Assembly: GCA_016868455.1 (NCBI GenBank)
Contig: VGGV01000003.1
Coordinates: 82,360-146,359, forward strand
Direction of reading: 5' to 3'
Length of the DNA: 64,000 nucleotides
From: Bacteroidota bacterium
GTDB taxonomy: Bacteria > Bacteroidota > Bacteroidia > Chitinophagales > Chitinophagaceae
The notes below the pieces were generated by a model, which worked only from the letters and a program-made list of their open reading frames with translations, had not been told where the DNA came from and made no database searches. The translations under genes were made by a program, and so were the position numbers. Shown here in pieces: positions 11,642 through 19,369 of the stretch. Position 1 is the first letter of the stretch; each line of letters opens with the position of its first letter.

Positions 11642-12052
11642 ATGAAATTACGTTCAGCACCAGTTATAACCGGCATTGCATTTCTGTTAATATCACTGAC
11701 TGCCTGCGTTCCTCCCGGGGCCGACCAGGGCAAAGGCGGCTCAGGACAGGGCGGCGGTATGGGCGGATTCCAGTTTATTTTTCTCGGTTTAATGATTTTG
11801 GTATTCTGGCTCTTCTTCATCCGGCCCCAGGCCAAAAGGGCCAAGAACCAGAAAAAATTTATTGAAGACCTGCAGCGGGGCGATAAAATTGTAACGATCG
11901 CCGGCATCCACGGCACCATCAATAAAATAAATGAGGACGGCACTTTGAATATTGAAATAAGCCCCGGCAGCTATATTAAAATTGAAAAAAGCGCCATCAG
12001 CATGGACTGGACGGCAGCGCTGAATAAACCAGCCGCTGCAGCTAAAAAATAA
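11642..12052 (+). CDS. yajC: Preprotein translocase subunit YajC
   Basis: A 136-residue accessory subunit of the Sec translocon (SecDF-YajC complex) in the inner membrane. The core is clear: a Gly-rich stretch, a transmembrane helix (FQFIFLGLMILVFWLFFI), the signature RPQAKRAKNQKKF, then the cytoplasmic GDKIVTIAGIHGTINKI domain. Unusually, an extra N-terminal hydrophobic segment ends in LISLTAC at residues 17-23, which resembles a lipobox. Either the start is further downstream or this YajC carries an added signal anchor. The gene follows the DUF1573 gene by 24 bases and precedes coaE by 105 bases. Confidence 0.93.
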   Translation: MKLRSAPVITGIAFLLISLTACVPPGADQGKGGSGQGGGMGGFQFIFLGLMILVFWLFFIRPQAKRAKNQKKFIEDLQRGDKIVTIAGIHGTINKINEDGTLNIEISPGSYIKIEKSAISMDWTAALNKPAAAAKK

Positions 12053-12157
12053 CCGGTAACATTCCAAACAGTAAATTACAGGCCTAAACCTGATGCTCAT
12101 TTATTAGTGATCTGGCCCCGAAAACTTTCGGGATTGTTGTTTTGAATGTAAATTACT

Positions 12158-12742
12158 ATGCTACGGATTGGTCTTACAGGCGGCATTGGCAGCGGCAAAA
12201 GCATTGTGGCCAAAATATTTGAAACATTTGGCATCCCTGTTTATTATGCCGATGATGCAGCAAAAAAACTGATGAACACCGATGCGGGGCTGAAGGCCTC
12301 CATTATGGAGCATTTCGGGGAAGCAGCGTATGAAAATGGTGAACTCAACAGGAAATACCTGGCTTCGGTTGTATTCAGCAATAAGGAAAAACTGGAACTG
12401 CTGAACTCCCTCACCCACCCGGTTACCATCCGGGATGCCGGAGAATGGATGCAAAAGCAAAACGCTCCTTATATTATCAAAGAAGCGGCGTTGCTGTTTG
12501 AAAGCGGCGCTGAAGCACATCTTGACAAAGTGATTGGTGTGTATGCCCCGCAGGAATTACGGGTGAAAAGGGTGATGAAAAGAGACGGGATTTCTGCCGA
12601 AGAAGTTATGAAACGCATCAGCCGCCAGATGGACGAAGAGAAAAAGATGAAAAAGTGTGCCCATGTAATCATCAACAATGAACAGGAACTGGTAATACCC
12701 CAGGTACTTAATCTGCACCGGTTGTTCACAGCAGGTCAATAA
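12158..12742 (+). CDS. coaE: Dephospho-CoA kinase
   Basis: A 194-residue cytoplasmic P-loop kinase that phosphorylates the 3'-hydroxyl of dephospho-CoA, the last step of coenzyme A synthesis. The Walker A loop GGIGSGKS is at residues 8-15. The substrate-binding pattern YYADDAAKKLM and the LTHP motif (about residue 86) are present, as is the lid region KRVMKRDGIS with RISRQM. The length is typical. No terminator separates it clearly from yajC, so it may be co-transcribed. Confidence 0.95.
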   Translation: MLRIGLTGGIGSGKSIVAKIFETFGIPVYYADDAAKKLMNTDAGLKASIMEHFGEAAYENGELNRKYLASVVFSNKEKLELLNSLTHPVTIRDAGEWMQKQNAPYIIKEAALLFESGAEAHLDKVIGVYAPQELRVKRVMKRDGISAEEVMKRISRQMDEEKKMKKCAHVIINNEQELVIPQVLNLHRLFTAGQ

Positions 12743-12792
12743 TTATTTCCGGCCTCCCCGGATAAGATTACATTTACAGTAAACCAACCATC

Positions 12793-13220
12793 ATGAAATC
12801 AATTTTCTTTTCCCTGCTGGCATTCATTATTATGATTGCCTGTAAAAACAAGAATGATAAGCCTGCCGCTACCGGCGACAGTACGGTCATAACACAGAAG
12901 GAAGATGAAAAGCCGCCTGCTGCAAAATCAGTGACGGGAAAGTGGAAACCCGTTGAGGTAAATATCAAGGATATGTCAGAAGAAGAAAAAAAAGAAATGA
13001 TTGCCAATATCCTCATTGAATTTACAGATGACGGCAAATTCATTGGCTTTAATAAGGAAAATAAACAGGAGGGGCCCTATACCTGAATGAAAAAGAAAGC
13101 CTGCTGACAGTTCACAACACTTCCCGTGACGACAAGCCTGAAAAGTTTACCATCAGCTGGGAAGGCGATCTGCTGCTGATGACCAATGAAGAAGGAACGG
13201 TGAAACTGAAAAAAGAATAA
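12793..13220 (+). pseudogene. Small lipocalin-like lipoprotein with a -1 frameshift
   Basis: The frame opens at 12793 with a lipoprotein signal (MKSIFFSLLAFIIMIAC) and a lipocalin-like beta-barrel start (VTGKWKPVEVNIKDM, IEFTDDGKFIGF), then stops at TGA 13084-13086 after GPYT. Adding one C to the CC run at about 13082 continues the same fold (LNEKESLLTVHN, FTISWEGDLLLMT, ending VKLKKE) to a TAA at 13218-13220. The repaired protein would be about 142 residues. The lesion is a single base in a C run, so either a sequencing error or a recent frameshift is possible. The function of these small lipocalin-like lipoproteins is unknown. Confidence 0.75.
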
Positions 13221-13288
13221 CGGGCCGGTTATATCGCTATGCATCATTCATTTTAAAAGTGAAATTCAGCCGGAACCGCGGAAAATTT

Positions 13289-14947
13289 CTATTTTTCCTG
13301 CAATACAACAAATTCCTGCTCCAGGCTGAGTGAGGCACTATACAATTGCTGTATAAAGTCACCGCCCCATTTTGCATAGTAATAAGAAAGGTTCTCCCTG
13401 CGCTCCTGCAGGCCCCCGCCGGGGAATAACTGTTCTTTTATGGCATGTATCTGCCGCTGCTGGTCGGCAAATTTTCTTTTTTCGGCACGCAGCATTTTCT
13501 TTTCCAGTTCCTTCAAACGGAAAACGGTTTTTAATTTCAGGGCATCCACATGCTTCTCAAGAGTGCTGTCAACTGCAACTGCCTGTTTTTTGAATGATTC
13601 ATAAAGTTGCTCCACTTCAGTGAGCGGGCCACCTGCCTGCCGGTCAGGCAGGTTCAGCTTTGTTTCATTTTTACTTTCCCTTTGCACCAGTTTATTCATC
13701 AGCTCCTGTTCCGGCAAAAAGAAATCTTCAGCCGTAAACCCAAGCCGGGCAATCTTCTCTTGCCATTTCTTTTCAAGAATCAAAAAAGAATTGCGCAGCA
13801 CCAGAACAGGGAACGGGATCTTGTTATGATCAAACAGTTCCTTCAGTTGCAGCCAGTAGGCGGTTTCACCTGCCCCGCCGATGAATGCGATGTTAGGCAA
13901 AATGCTTTCCTGGTAAAGTCCGCGGAGTATTACATTCGGGCTGAATCTTTCAGGAAATTCCTTAAGTTCATCAAAAATCTCCTTTTCACTAAAAGTGAGT
14001 GGTGACCCGATAGCTATCGGGTTGTGAATAGTGAGTTGATTCTTTAATCTTACAATCCGTTCTCTCAAGTCATCTTTCAGATAAAACAAATTGATCTCTC
14101 TTGCATTCACCTGCGCCTTGTAGCCTGCCCTCTGCAGCCTTTCAGCAGTTTTTTCTACAATACCTGATGCAGTTTGATTCAACAGATCATCCCTGAAAAC
14201 ATCCATCATCTGTTTTTTCAGCGCCGCATTGTCCGGTAGCAGCACCACCAATCCGTATTCAGCAAACAGATGATTGACGAAGCGGAATGTGGCATCCTGA
14301 ACTGTTGTGCCTTCTGTATAAAATTTTCTGAGCAATGAAATGATCTCATCTCCCTGTGGCAGCACAGTTAACTGCCCTTCCATCCTGTCAATCAGTTTCA
14401 GCAGGGCCTTGTCAATTTTCATCCGGCCAACAGTGCCGGTCTGTTTGGTTTCCCAAACCAGCTTTTCGCCGCCGAGGTAAATATGGTTCAGCTCTTCAAG
14501 ATCGGCATCTTCAGTGCCCAGGTAAAATACAGGAACGAAATCTTGTTTGGAAAAAGATGTCTTTAAATGTTCAGCCAGTTTGATGGCATGAACGATTTTA
14601 TAAATAAAATACAACGGCCCGGTAAAGATATTATTCTGATGAGCGGCGGTAATGGTGAAGGTATCAGGTGAAAGCAGGGATTCAATGTTATTTTTCACTG
14701 CACCAGTTGTTTCAACAGCTTCGTACTGCTTCTTTAGTTCATTCACCAGTGTCTTCCTGCCTGCCTGTCCGGTAGTCAGATCTGTCTTAAATTGTTTTCT
14801 TGCCTCAATCGCTTTTTGAATGCCCTGTAATGTCGGAGGATAAGCAATGAAAGGTTTCAGCGCTGCGGCCTGGTCAATATAATCCAGTGCAATTTTGGAA
14901 AATGCATGGGTTTGGCGATAAGGGAGCCGGGTAGTAATACAATTCAT
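13289..14947 (-). CDS. bshC: Bacillithiol biosynthesis cysteine-adding enzyme BshC
   Basis: A 552-residue putative GlcN-malate cysteine ligase. It catalyses the last step of bacillithiol synthesis, adding cysteine to GlcN-Mal. Family features are present: the N-terminal AHQNNIFTGPLYFIYKIVHA, the FYLGTEDADLEELNHI motif, VPVFYL, FIGGAGETAYWLQL near residue 360 and the coiled C-terminus. It is slightly longer than usual, and the extra residues coincide with palindromic repeats encoded in frame: LPDRQAGG (13632-13652), HNPIAIGSP (14005-14022) and TTGQAGRK (14756-14774). bshA and bshB are not in the window. Confidence 0.93.
   Translation of the reverse strand: MNCITTRLPYRQTHAFSKIALDYIDQAAALKPFIAYPPTLQGIQKAIEARKQFKTDLTTGQAGRKTLVNELKKQYEAVETTGAVKNNIESLLSPDTFTITAAHQNNIFTGPLYFIYKIVHAIKLAEHLKTSFSKQDFVPVFYLGTEDADLEELNHIYLGGEKLVWETKQTGTVGRMKIDKALLKLIDRMEGQLTVLPQGDEIISLLRKFYTEGTTVQDATFRFVNHLFAEYGLVVLLPDNAALKKQMMDVFRDDLLNQTASGIVEKTAERLQRAGYKAQVNAREINLFYLKDDLRERIVRLKNQLTIHNPIAIGSPLTFSEKEIFDELKEFPERFSPNVILRGLYQESILPNIAFIGGAGETAYWLQLKELFDHNKIPFPVLVLRNSFLILEKKWQEKIARLGFTAEDFFLPEQELMNKLVQRESKNETKLNLPDRQAGGPLTEVEQLYESFKKQAVAVDSTLEKHVDALKLKTVFRLKELEKKMLRAEKRKFADQQRQIHAIKEQLFPGGGLQERRENLSYYYAKWGGDFIQQLYSASLSLEQEFVVLQEK
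13632..13652. repeat. CTGCCTGCCGG palindrome inside bshC
   Basis: CCTGCCTG, a short centre, then CAGGCAGG. It is read in frame in bshC as LPDRQAGG. It belongs to the same dispersed family as 15052-15073, 35726-35745 and 40593-40616. Confidence 0.75.
14005..14022. repeat. ACCCGATAGCTATCGGGT palindrome inside bshC
   Basis: A perfect 18-base palindrome within bshC, read as NPIAIG. It is flanked by GTGAATAGTGAGT-type sequence that otherwise appears only between genes in this window. Confidence 0.75.
14756..14774. repeat. Degenerate CTGCCTGCC-type repeat inside bshC
   Basis: CCTGCCTGCCTGTCCGGTAG resembles the dispersed palindrome but its second arm is degraded. It is read in frame as TTGQAGR near the N-terminal third of BshC. 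Confidence 0.45.
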
Positions 14948-15051
14948 ACTGAGTGTAAATGTAATAAGTGATTCTTTTGTTTTCTCACACCTGCCCTACT
15001 GCATTAACAAAATATTTTGGGGTCAGGCGGGGATTACACAGATGTGCACAG

Positions 15052-15073
15052 ACCTGCCTACCGGCAGGCAGGT
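15052..15073. repeat. CTGCCTGCCGG palindrome abutting a stop codon
   Basis: ACCTGCCT and AGGCAGGT arms with centre ACCGGC. It lies directly against the stop codon (15074-15076) of the dehydrogenase gene, so it could act as a 3' hairpin for that transcript. Confidence 0.7.
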
Positions 15074-16342
15074 TTAAGAAAATCTTTCGACGGTAAATGG
15101 CTTTATATCCATGCTTGCAGATTTGCCATTCACAATTTCATCCACCAGTTTACCTGTTCCCGCACCTAAACTCAGCCCCAGCATCGAATGCCCGGTAGCC
15201 ACTGTTACGTTGTGATATTTTTTTATTCTTCCGATGTAGGGTAATCCATCCGCCGAACAGGGTCGGTAACCATACCATATTTTTTCTTTGGGCGGCAGCG
15301 GCACATCAAAGTCGGGATAAAAACGTTTTACTGCATCCAGTATCCCCTGTACCCGGTTCATCCGGGGCGGGGTTTTGTGCGAAGTGATTTCCATCGTTCC
15401 GCCAAAACGGATCTTGTTTCCATTCATCGGTGTGATGGCAGCCCGTCCTTCCAGCAGCACAGCAGGGTAATTCACTTTGTACGGAGAATCTTCCAGTGTT
15501 ACCGAATACCCCCTTCCGGGCATCATCGGGATTCTTGTGCCCAGCAGCTTGGCCGTCTCCCTGCCCCAGGAACCGGTGGCAATCACTATTTCATCGCTCT
15601 CAAATTCATTCTTCATACCAGTGACACTATTTACTGTAAATACTTTATTTACTTTCTTACTTTCTTTCTCAAAACCCACCACTTCTTCGTTCGGAATAAA
15701 TTTCACTCCCTGTTTTTTCAGGTATGCAATCAGTTGCTGCATCAGTTTATTCGGCCAGCAATGTGCATCGCAGTTAAACAGGATAGCGCCGAGTCCGTTT
15801 ATCCTTGTCTGCGGTTCGAGTGATTGGAGTTCTTCCCTGTTCAGCAGTTTGGTATCGCTTAACCCCAGTTCATGTGCTTTCTCCACCGTATGTTTTGCAT
15901 GTTCGCTGCCTGCTTCTGTCTGATAAATTTCCAGCAAGCCTTTTTGTTCGTAAGCAAAATCAAAATCAGGAAGCCGCAGCCAATCTTCATATTCTTTTTT
16001 GCTGATCAGGGCAATATCCCGTAGCGGGACAGCCGCAGACTCCAAATGGTTTTTTGTAGCGCTGCGGATGAATTTCAGTCCCCAGCTCATCAGGTTCCAG
16101 TCGAGCCGGGGCTGCACATAAAAAGGGCTTTTTGAATTCCACATCCATTTCAATCCCTGCTTGACAATACCCGGTGTGGCCAACGGAATAAAATGGCTGG
16201 GGCAGATATAGCCGCAATTGCCGTAAGAACAGTTGTCGCTGAAATCGCCTTTATCCAGCACTATCACCTCCCAACCCGATTTTTTCAGATAAAATGCCGA
16301 GCTTAACCCGATGATGCCCCCGCCGATGATGGTTACTTTCAT
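15074..16342 (-). CDS. FAD-dependent D-amino-acid dehydrogenase, probably cis-4-hydroxy-D-proline dehydrogenase
   Basis: A 422-residue DAO-family flavoprotein. An N-terminal Rossmann motif binds FAD (VTIIGGGIIGLSSAFYL, residues 3-19), with a second flavin motif near the C-terminus (GYRPCSADGLPYIGR, then TGHSMLGLSLGAGTG). DadA-like enzymes oxidise D-amino acids with a quinone or other acceptor. Because hydroxyproline epimerase lies two genes upstream and the later pathway enzymes are at 23231-25614, the likely substrate is cis-4-hydroxy-D-proline, giving 1-pyrroline-4-hydroxy-2-carboxylate. That assignment is inference from context. It is the last gene of a probable three-gene unit (18548 to 15074). 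Confidence 0.85.
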   Translation of the reverse strand: MKVTIIGGGIIGLSSAFYLKKSGWEVIVLDKGDFSDNCSYGNCGYICPSHFIPLATPGIVKQGLKWMWNSKSPFYVQPRLDWNLMSWGLKFIRSATKNHLESAAVPLRDIALISKKEYEDWLRLPDFDFAYEQKGLLEIYQTEAGSEHAKHTVEKAHELGLSDTKLLNREELQSLEPQTRINGLGAILFNCDAHCWPNKLMQQLIAYLKKQGVKFIPNEEVVGFEKESKKVNKVFTVNSVTGMKNEFESDEIVIATGSWGRETAKLLGTRIPMMPGRGYSVTLEDSPYKVNYPAVLLEGRAAITPMNGNKIRFGGTMEITSHKTPPRMNRVQGILDAVKRFYPDFDVPLPPKEKIWYGYRPCSADGLPYIGRIKKYHNVTVATGHSMLGLSLGAGTGKLVDEIVNGKSASMDIKPFTVERFS

Positions 16343-16415
16343 GGTTGTGAATTGTCAATAGGAACTTTGGAAGATGAACAGCCCTATTGACCATTGACTA
16401 TTCACCATTCACAAA

Positions 16416-17381
16416 CTACAGTTCAATCACCATCCCTTCTTCCGCCACACCAATCCCTTCTGCTTTCAGTTTTTCCTTTTCTGCTGAACTTTTTTTCAGC
16501 AAAGGATTGGTATGATTGAAATGAATAAATACGATTTTCTTTTTTTCAGCCGAAGGTAAGGCTGAAAATTTTTGCAAGCTTTCTTCCACAAAAGGATGCG
16601 GCACTTCGCTCATGTCACGGCCCGGCAGTTCGCCATTCTTATAAAATGTACCGTCCAGCAGGGCCACATCAACATTCCTGATTTGCTCAGCAATTTCCCG
16701 TTCCCATTTTTCCCATTTGTCAATATCCGGGATGAAGAGGACTTTCTTTTTCTCACTTTGAATAAAATAACCAACAGTTTCCGAAAATTCATCCCGATGC
16801 GGAACTTTTACGGGTGTCACTTTAAAAGAAGAACCGATTTGAACAGCGCTGTCTGCCTGCAGCCGGTTCAGCTGAATATTTTTCAATGAAACCAGCTGGC
16901 TCCAGGGTCCGTTGTTACGAAAAAAAGAATCCATCCGCGGCATGGCCCACACCGGAATATCTTTTGCACCCATCACTTCTCTTCCCAGCTGCATCAGCCC
17001 TGTATAATGGCCGATATGAGCATGAGTAAGAAAGATTCCATCCGGTGAATAATCCGGCGCTGCAATATATTCCTGCAGTTTCTTTAATTGTGCCGTAAAA
17101 TCCGGTGTGGCTTCAAACAGCCAGTATTTGTTTGCAGCCCGGTCAACCAGTGCAAGACAGGTGACCAGTTTCTTTTCCTCTTTTCCTTCATAATAAGCCT
17201 TGCAGCATTCCTTCTCACAACCCGCCTGCGGGTAACCCGCATCCTGCGCTATGCCCAGCATTACGATAAACTGCTTTGGGAGTTTGTCTTTATTGATCCG
17301 GTCAGCAGGCTTTTCTCCCGGTTTGCAGACGACAATTACAAGAAGAAGCGTAAATGAAATATGTGCTGTAGAAATTCTCAA
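16416..17381 (-). CDS. MBL-fold hydrolase lipoprotein, PqqB-like
   Basis: A 321-residue metallo-beta-lactamase-fold protein with an N-terminal hydrophobic stretch and possible lipobox VIVVC (residues 15-19), so probably periplasmic or membrane-anchored. The fold signatures are THAHIGHYTGL near residue 121, VPHRDEF, LFIPDID and a late HFNHTNP. In the first metal motif the usual Asp of HxHxDH is Gly (HAHIGH). A Cys cluster (GCEKECC) sits near residue 54. It is similar to PqqB, but no other pqq gene is present, so a role in PQQ synthesis is not supported. It lies between the hydroxyproline epimerase and dehydrogenase genes on the same strand. Confidence 0.8.
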   Translation of the reverse strand: MRISTAHISFTLLLVIVVCKPGEKPADRINKDKLPKQFIVMLGIAQDAGYPQAGCEKECCKAYYEGKEEKKLVTCLALVDRAANKYWLFEATPDFTAQLKKLQEYIAAPDYSPDGIFLTHAHIGHYTGLMQLGREVMGAKDIPVWAMPRMDSFFRNNGPWSQLVSLKNIQLNRLQADSAVQIGSSFKVTPVKVPHRDEFSETVGYFIQSEKKKVLFIPDIDKWEKWEREIAEQIRNVDVALLDGTFYKNGELPGRDMSEVPHPFVEESLQKFSALPSAEKKKIVFIHFNHTNPLLKKSSAEKEKLKAEGIGVAEEGMVIEL

Positions 17382-17449
17382 ACCATTAATGAAGTTTTCT
17401 TTACAAAGACTCTCCTATTCACTACTCACTACTCACCACTCACTATATC

Positions 17450-17561
17450 ACCTGGAATCCATAAGCATACGGATCATCGGCCTCACCCCTTTGTCCCCTC
17501 TCCAAAGGAGAGGGGAAACGAATTTTCATAGTACCTGGAATCCGTAAGCATACGGATCATC
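17450..17561. repeat. 29-base duplication flanking a CCCCTCTCC palindrome at the 3' end of the epimerase gene
   Basis: 17450-17478 and 17533-17561 differ at one base of 29. The second copy is the real 3' end of the epimerase gene (encoding DDPYAYGFQVL). The first encodes the same tail in the minus strand followed by a stop, but is detached. Between them lies the palindrome CCCCTCTCC-AAA-GGAGAGGGG (17495-17515). Confidence 0.85.
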
Positions 17562-18548
17562 TTCTTTATCAATCCAGATGGTATTATATCCATAGATCCT
17601 TGCCCATCCTTCCACACTCGGGCGGATGGCCGCCTTGCCATGCAGCGTCAGTTCTTCTTCTATCCTGCCGGTGAATTTACTCCCAATAATACTTTCATGG
17701 ATGAACTCCTCTCCTTTCTTCAGTTTACCTTTGGCATACCACTGCGCCATTCTTGCTGATGTGCCCGTGCCGCAGGGGCTGCGGTCAATTGCTTTCTCTC
17801 CATATACCACTGCATTTCTTGCTGTGGAAGTTTTATCAACCACTGTTCCTGTCCATAATATATGTGAGCAACCTCTAATTGTGGCATCATCCGGGTGTAC
17901 AAACTCATATTTTGTATTGATATTTTTCCGAAGCTCTCTTGCCCAGGCAATAAGTTTATCTGCGCTGTAATGTTCCAGTCCTTTAAAGTTTTTCTGCACA
18001 TCCACAATGGCATAAAAGTTTCCGCCATAGGCCACATCAATCACCAGTTCTCCCAGTTCAGGACAATCCGCCTTTAACTCCGAACTATGAAGATATGCTG
18101 GAACATTTGTGAGCTTAACACTTTCAACCGTAAAAGAGTCTCTTAGCTTAACTTCTTTTGGTGGATCATAATTAACAACAATCAAACCCGCCGGCGTTTC
18201 CATTCTCACAATACCTGGTGAATATGGTACTATCAGTTTTTCCTGAACTGCTATAGTAACTGTTCCAATCGCTCCATGCCCGCACATCGGCAGGCAGCCG
18301 CTTGTTTCTATAAACAATACAGCCACATCATTGGCCGGGTCATGCGGGGGATAAAGAATACTTCCGCTCATCATGTCATGCCCGCGGGGTTCAAACATCA
18401 GCCCGGTTCTTATCCAGTCATATTCCCTGATAAAGTGCTGCCGCTTTTCACTCATGTTTTTGCCAATAAGGGCTGGCCCGCCTTCTTTTACCAGGCGAAC
18501 GGGGTTACCGCAAGTGTGAGCATCAATACATCTAAAAATGTGTCCCAT
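17526..18548 (-). CDS. 4-hydroxyproline 2-epimerase (proline racemase family)
   Basis: A 340-residue PLP-independent epimerase. It interconverts trans-4-hydroxy-L-proline and cis-4-hydroxy-D-proline, the entry step of hydroxyproline breakdown. Both catalytic cysteines are present: Cys89 in PMCGHGAIG and Cys259 in SPCGTGTSA. This argues for an epimerase or racemase and against the trans-3-hydroxyproline dehydratases, which carry Thr at the second position. Pathway context (15074, 23231, 24718) favours hydroxyproline over proline. It is the first gene of the probable unit continuing to 15074. Its 3' end has been duplicated around a palindrome (17450-17561), and a RAYT element lies 28 bases upstream of its start. 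Confidence 0.9.
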   Translation of the reverse strand: MGHIFRCIDAHTCGNPVRLVKEGGPALIGKNMSEKRQHFIREYDWIRTGLMFEPRGHDMMSGSILYPPHDPANDVAVLFIETSGCLPMCGHGAIGTVTIAVQEKLIVPYSPGIVRMETPAGLIVVNYDPPKEVKLRDSFTVESVKLTNVPAYLHSSELKADCPELGELVIDVAYGGNFYAIVDVQKNFKGLEHYSADKLIAWARELRKNINTKYEFVHPDDATIRGCSHILWTGTVVDKTSTARNAVVYGEKAIDRSPCGTGTSARMAQWYAKGKLKKGEEFIHESIIGSKFTGRIEEELTLHGKAAIRPSVEGWARIYGYNTIWIDKEDDPYAYGFQVL

Positions 18549-18576
18549 ATTTATATTTGCCCAATTCTTTGAGGTT

Positions 18577-19340
18577 AACTCTTGGAGGGTTTAAAACCCT
18601 CCAAGAGTTTTCCGAAACTACAAATCAAACCATTTATTCTTCGGCTCAATGGCCTGTTCATGATATTTTATAAAATTATCCAATCCTCCAAATACTTTAA
18701 GTACATAATTTCTTTCCAGTTTTGTCGGGCTCTTACTTAAAAATGTTTTGTAGGAACTGTGAGGCCACCTGTCAATCCCTTTCACAAACTGGTGGTGTGC
18801 TGGATTGGCGTGGATGTAATGAACTACTTTACAAAAAGATTCATCTCCGAAAACCTCTTCCGTTTTCATATTTGGCATAAACAAACTCCCCTTCCGTCCA
18901 TACATTTTATTAATTGCCTGGGTATAACTGTTGAACAGGTTTGAAAAAGGCTGACTTATTTTTCTTATCAATTCTGTTTCGTTTAATTCTTCAGCAGGAA
19001 GTTTTACAGGTATGTTTCCCGCTTTTACCGACGATTGCTTTTCTTTTAGTAGCCGGAAATATACTGTCAACGTCTTACTGTCTGTTATCTTCAGCAATAA
19101 ATGAAAGTGGTTTGGCATAAGGCAGTAGGCATAGATCTGTGCGACCGGCAGTACATGTTGGGAAAGACGGCCAAGAAAAAAATCATTGTTTTGATTTTCC
19201 TTAAAAATATTCTCCCACCCGTTGGCGTGGTTAAAAAGATGGTATGTTGAACCGGGCAGTATTTTTTTATCGTTTATTCTTAATTTTATGCGCCGGCGCT
19301 TATCTAAAACTCTTGGAGGGTTCAGAACCCTCCAGGAGTT
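18577..19340. mobile_element. REP-flanked RAYT element
   Basis: A 764-base unit bounded by two 33-base palindromes, 18577-18609 and 19308-19340, each built on AACTCTTGGAGGGTT with its complement. The left copy is a perfect 16-bp stem and the right copy has one mismatch. The Y1/HUH transposase gene lies between. This is the architecture of REP sequences with their REP-associated tyrosine transposase. It has inserted between the hydroxyproline epimerase and sterol-desaturase genes. Single-copy REPs elsewhere in the window were not found. Confidence 0.85.
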
Positions 19341-19361
19341 AAAAACCGGATCCGGCATCAA
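18618..19361 (-). CDS. REP-associated tyrosine transposase (RAYT, Y1_Tnp)
   Basis: A 247-codon frame with the HUH single-strand endonuclease signature: YHLFNHANG, YCLMPNHFHLLL (HFH at about residues 85-87) and the nucleophile Tyr at about 146 in FNSYTQAINKMYGRKGSLF. RAYTs nick and join single-stranded DNA at REP hairpins. The first 20 codons cross the right REP (NSWRVLNPPRVLDK), so the true start may lie inside or after the hairpin. No ATG is available there, and a non-ATG start is possible. The protein appears complete with no stop codon, so the element may be active. Confidence 0.88.
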   Translation of the reverse strand: MMPDPVFNSWRVLNPPRVLDKRRRIKLRINDKKILPGSTYHLFNHANGWENIFKENQNNDFFLGRLSQHVLPVAQIYAYCLMPNHFHLLLKITDSKTLTVYFRLLKEKQSSVKAGNIPVKLPAEELNETELIRKISQPFSNLFNSYTQAINKMYGRKGSLFMPNMKTEEVFGDESFCKVVHYIHANPAHHQFVKGIDRWPHSSYKTFLSKSPTKLERNYVLKVFGGLDNFIKYHEQAIEPKNKWFDL

Positions 19362-19369
19362 TCTAAAAC

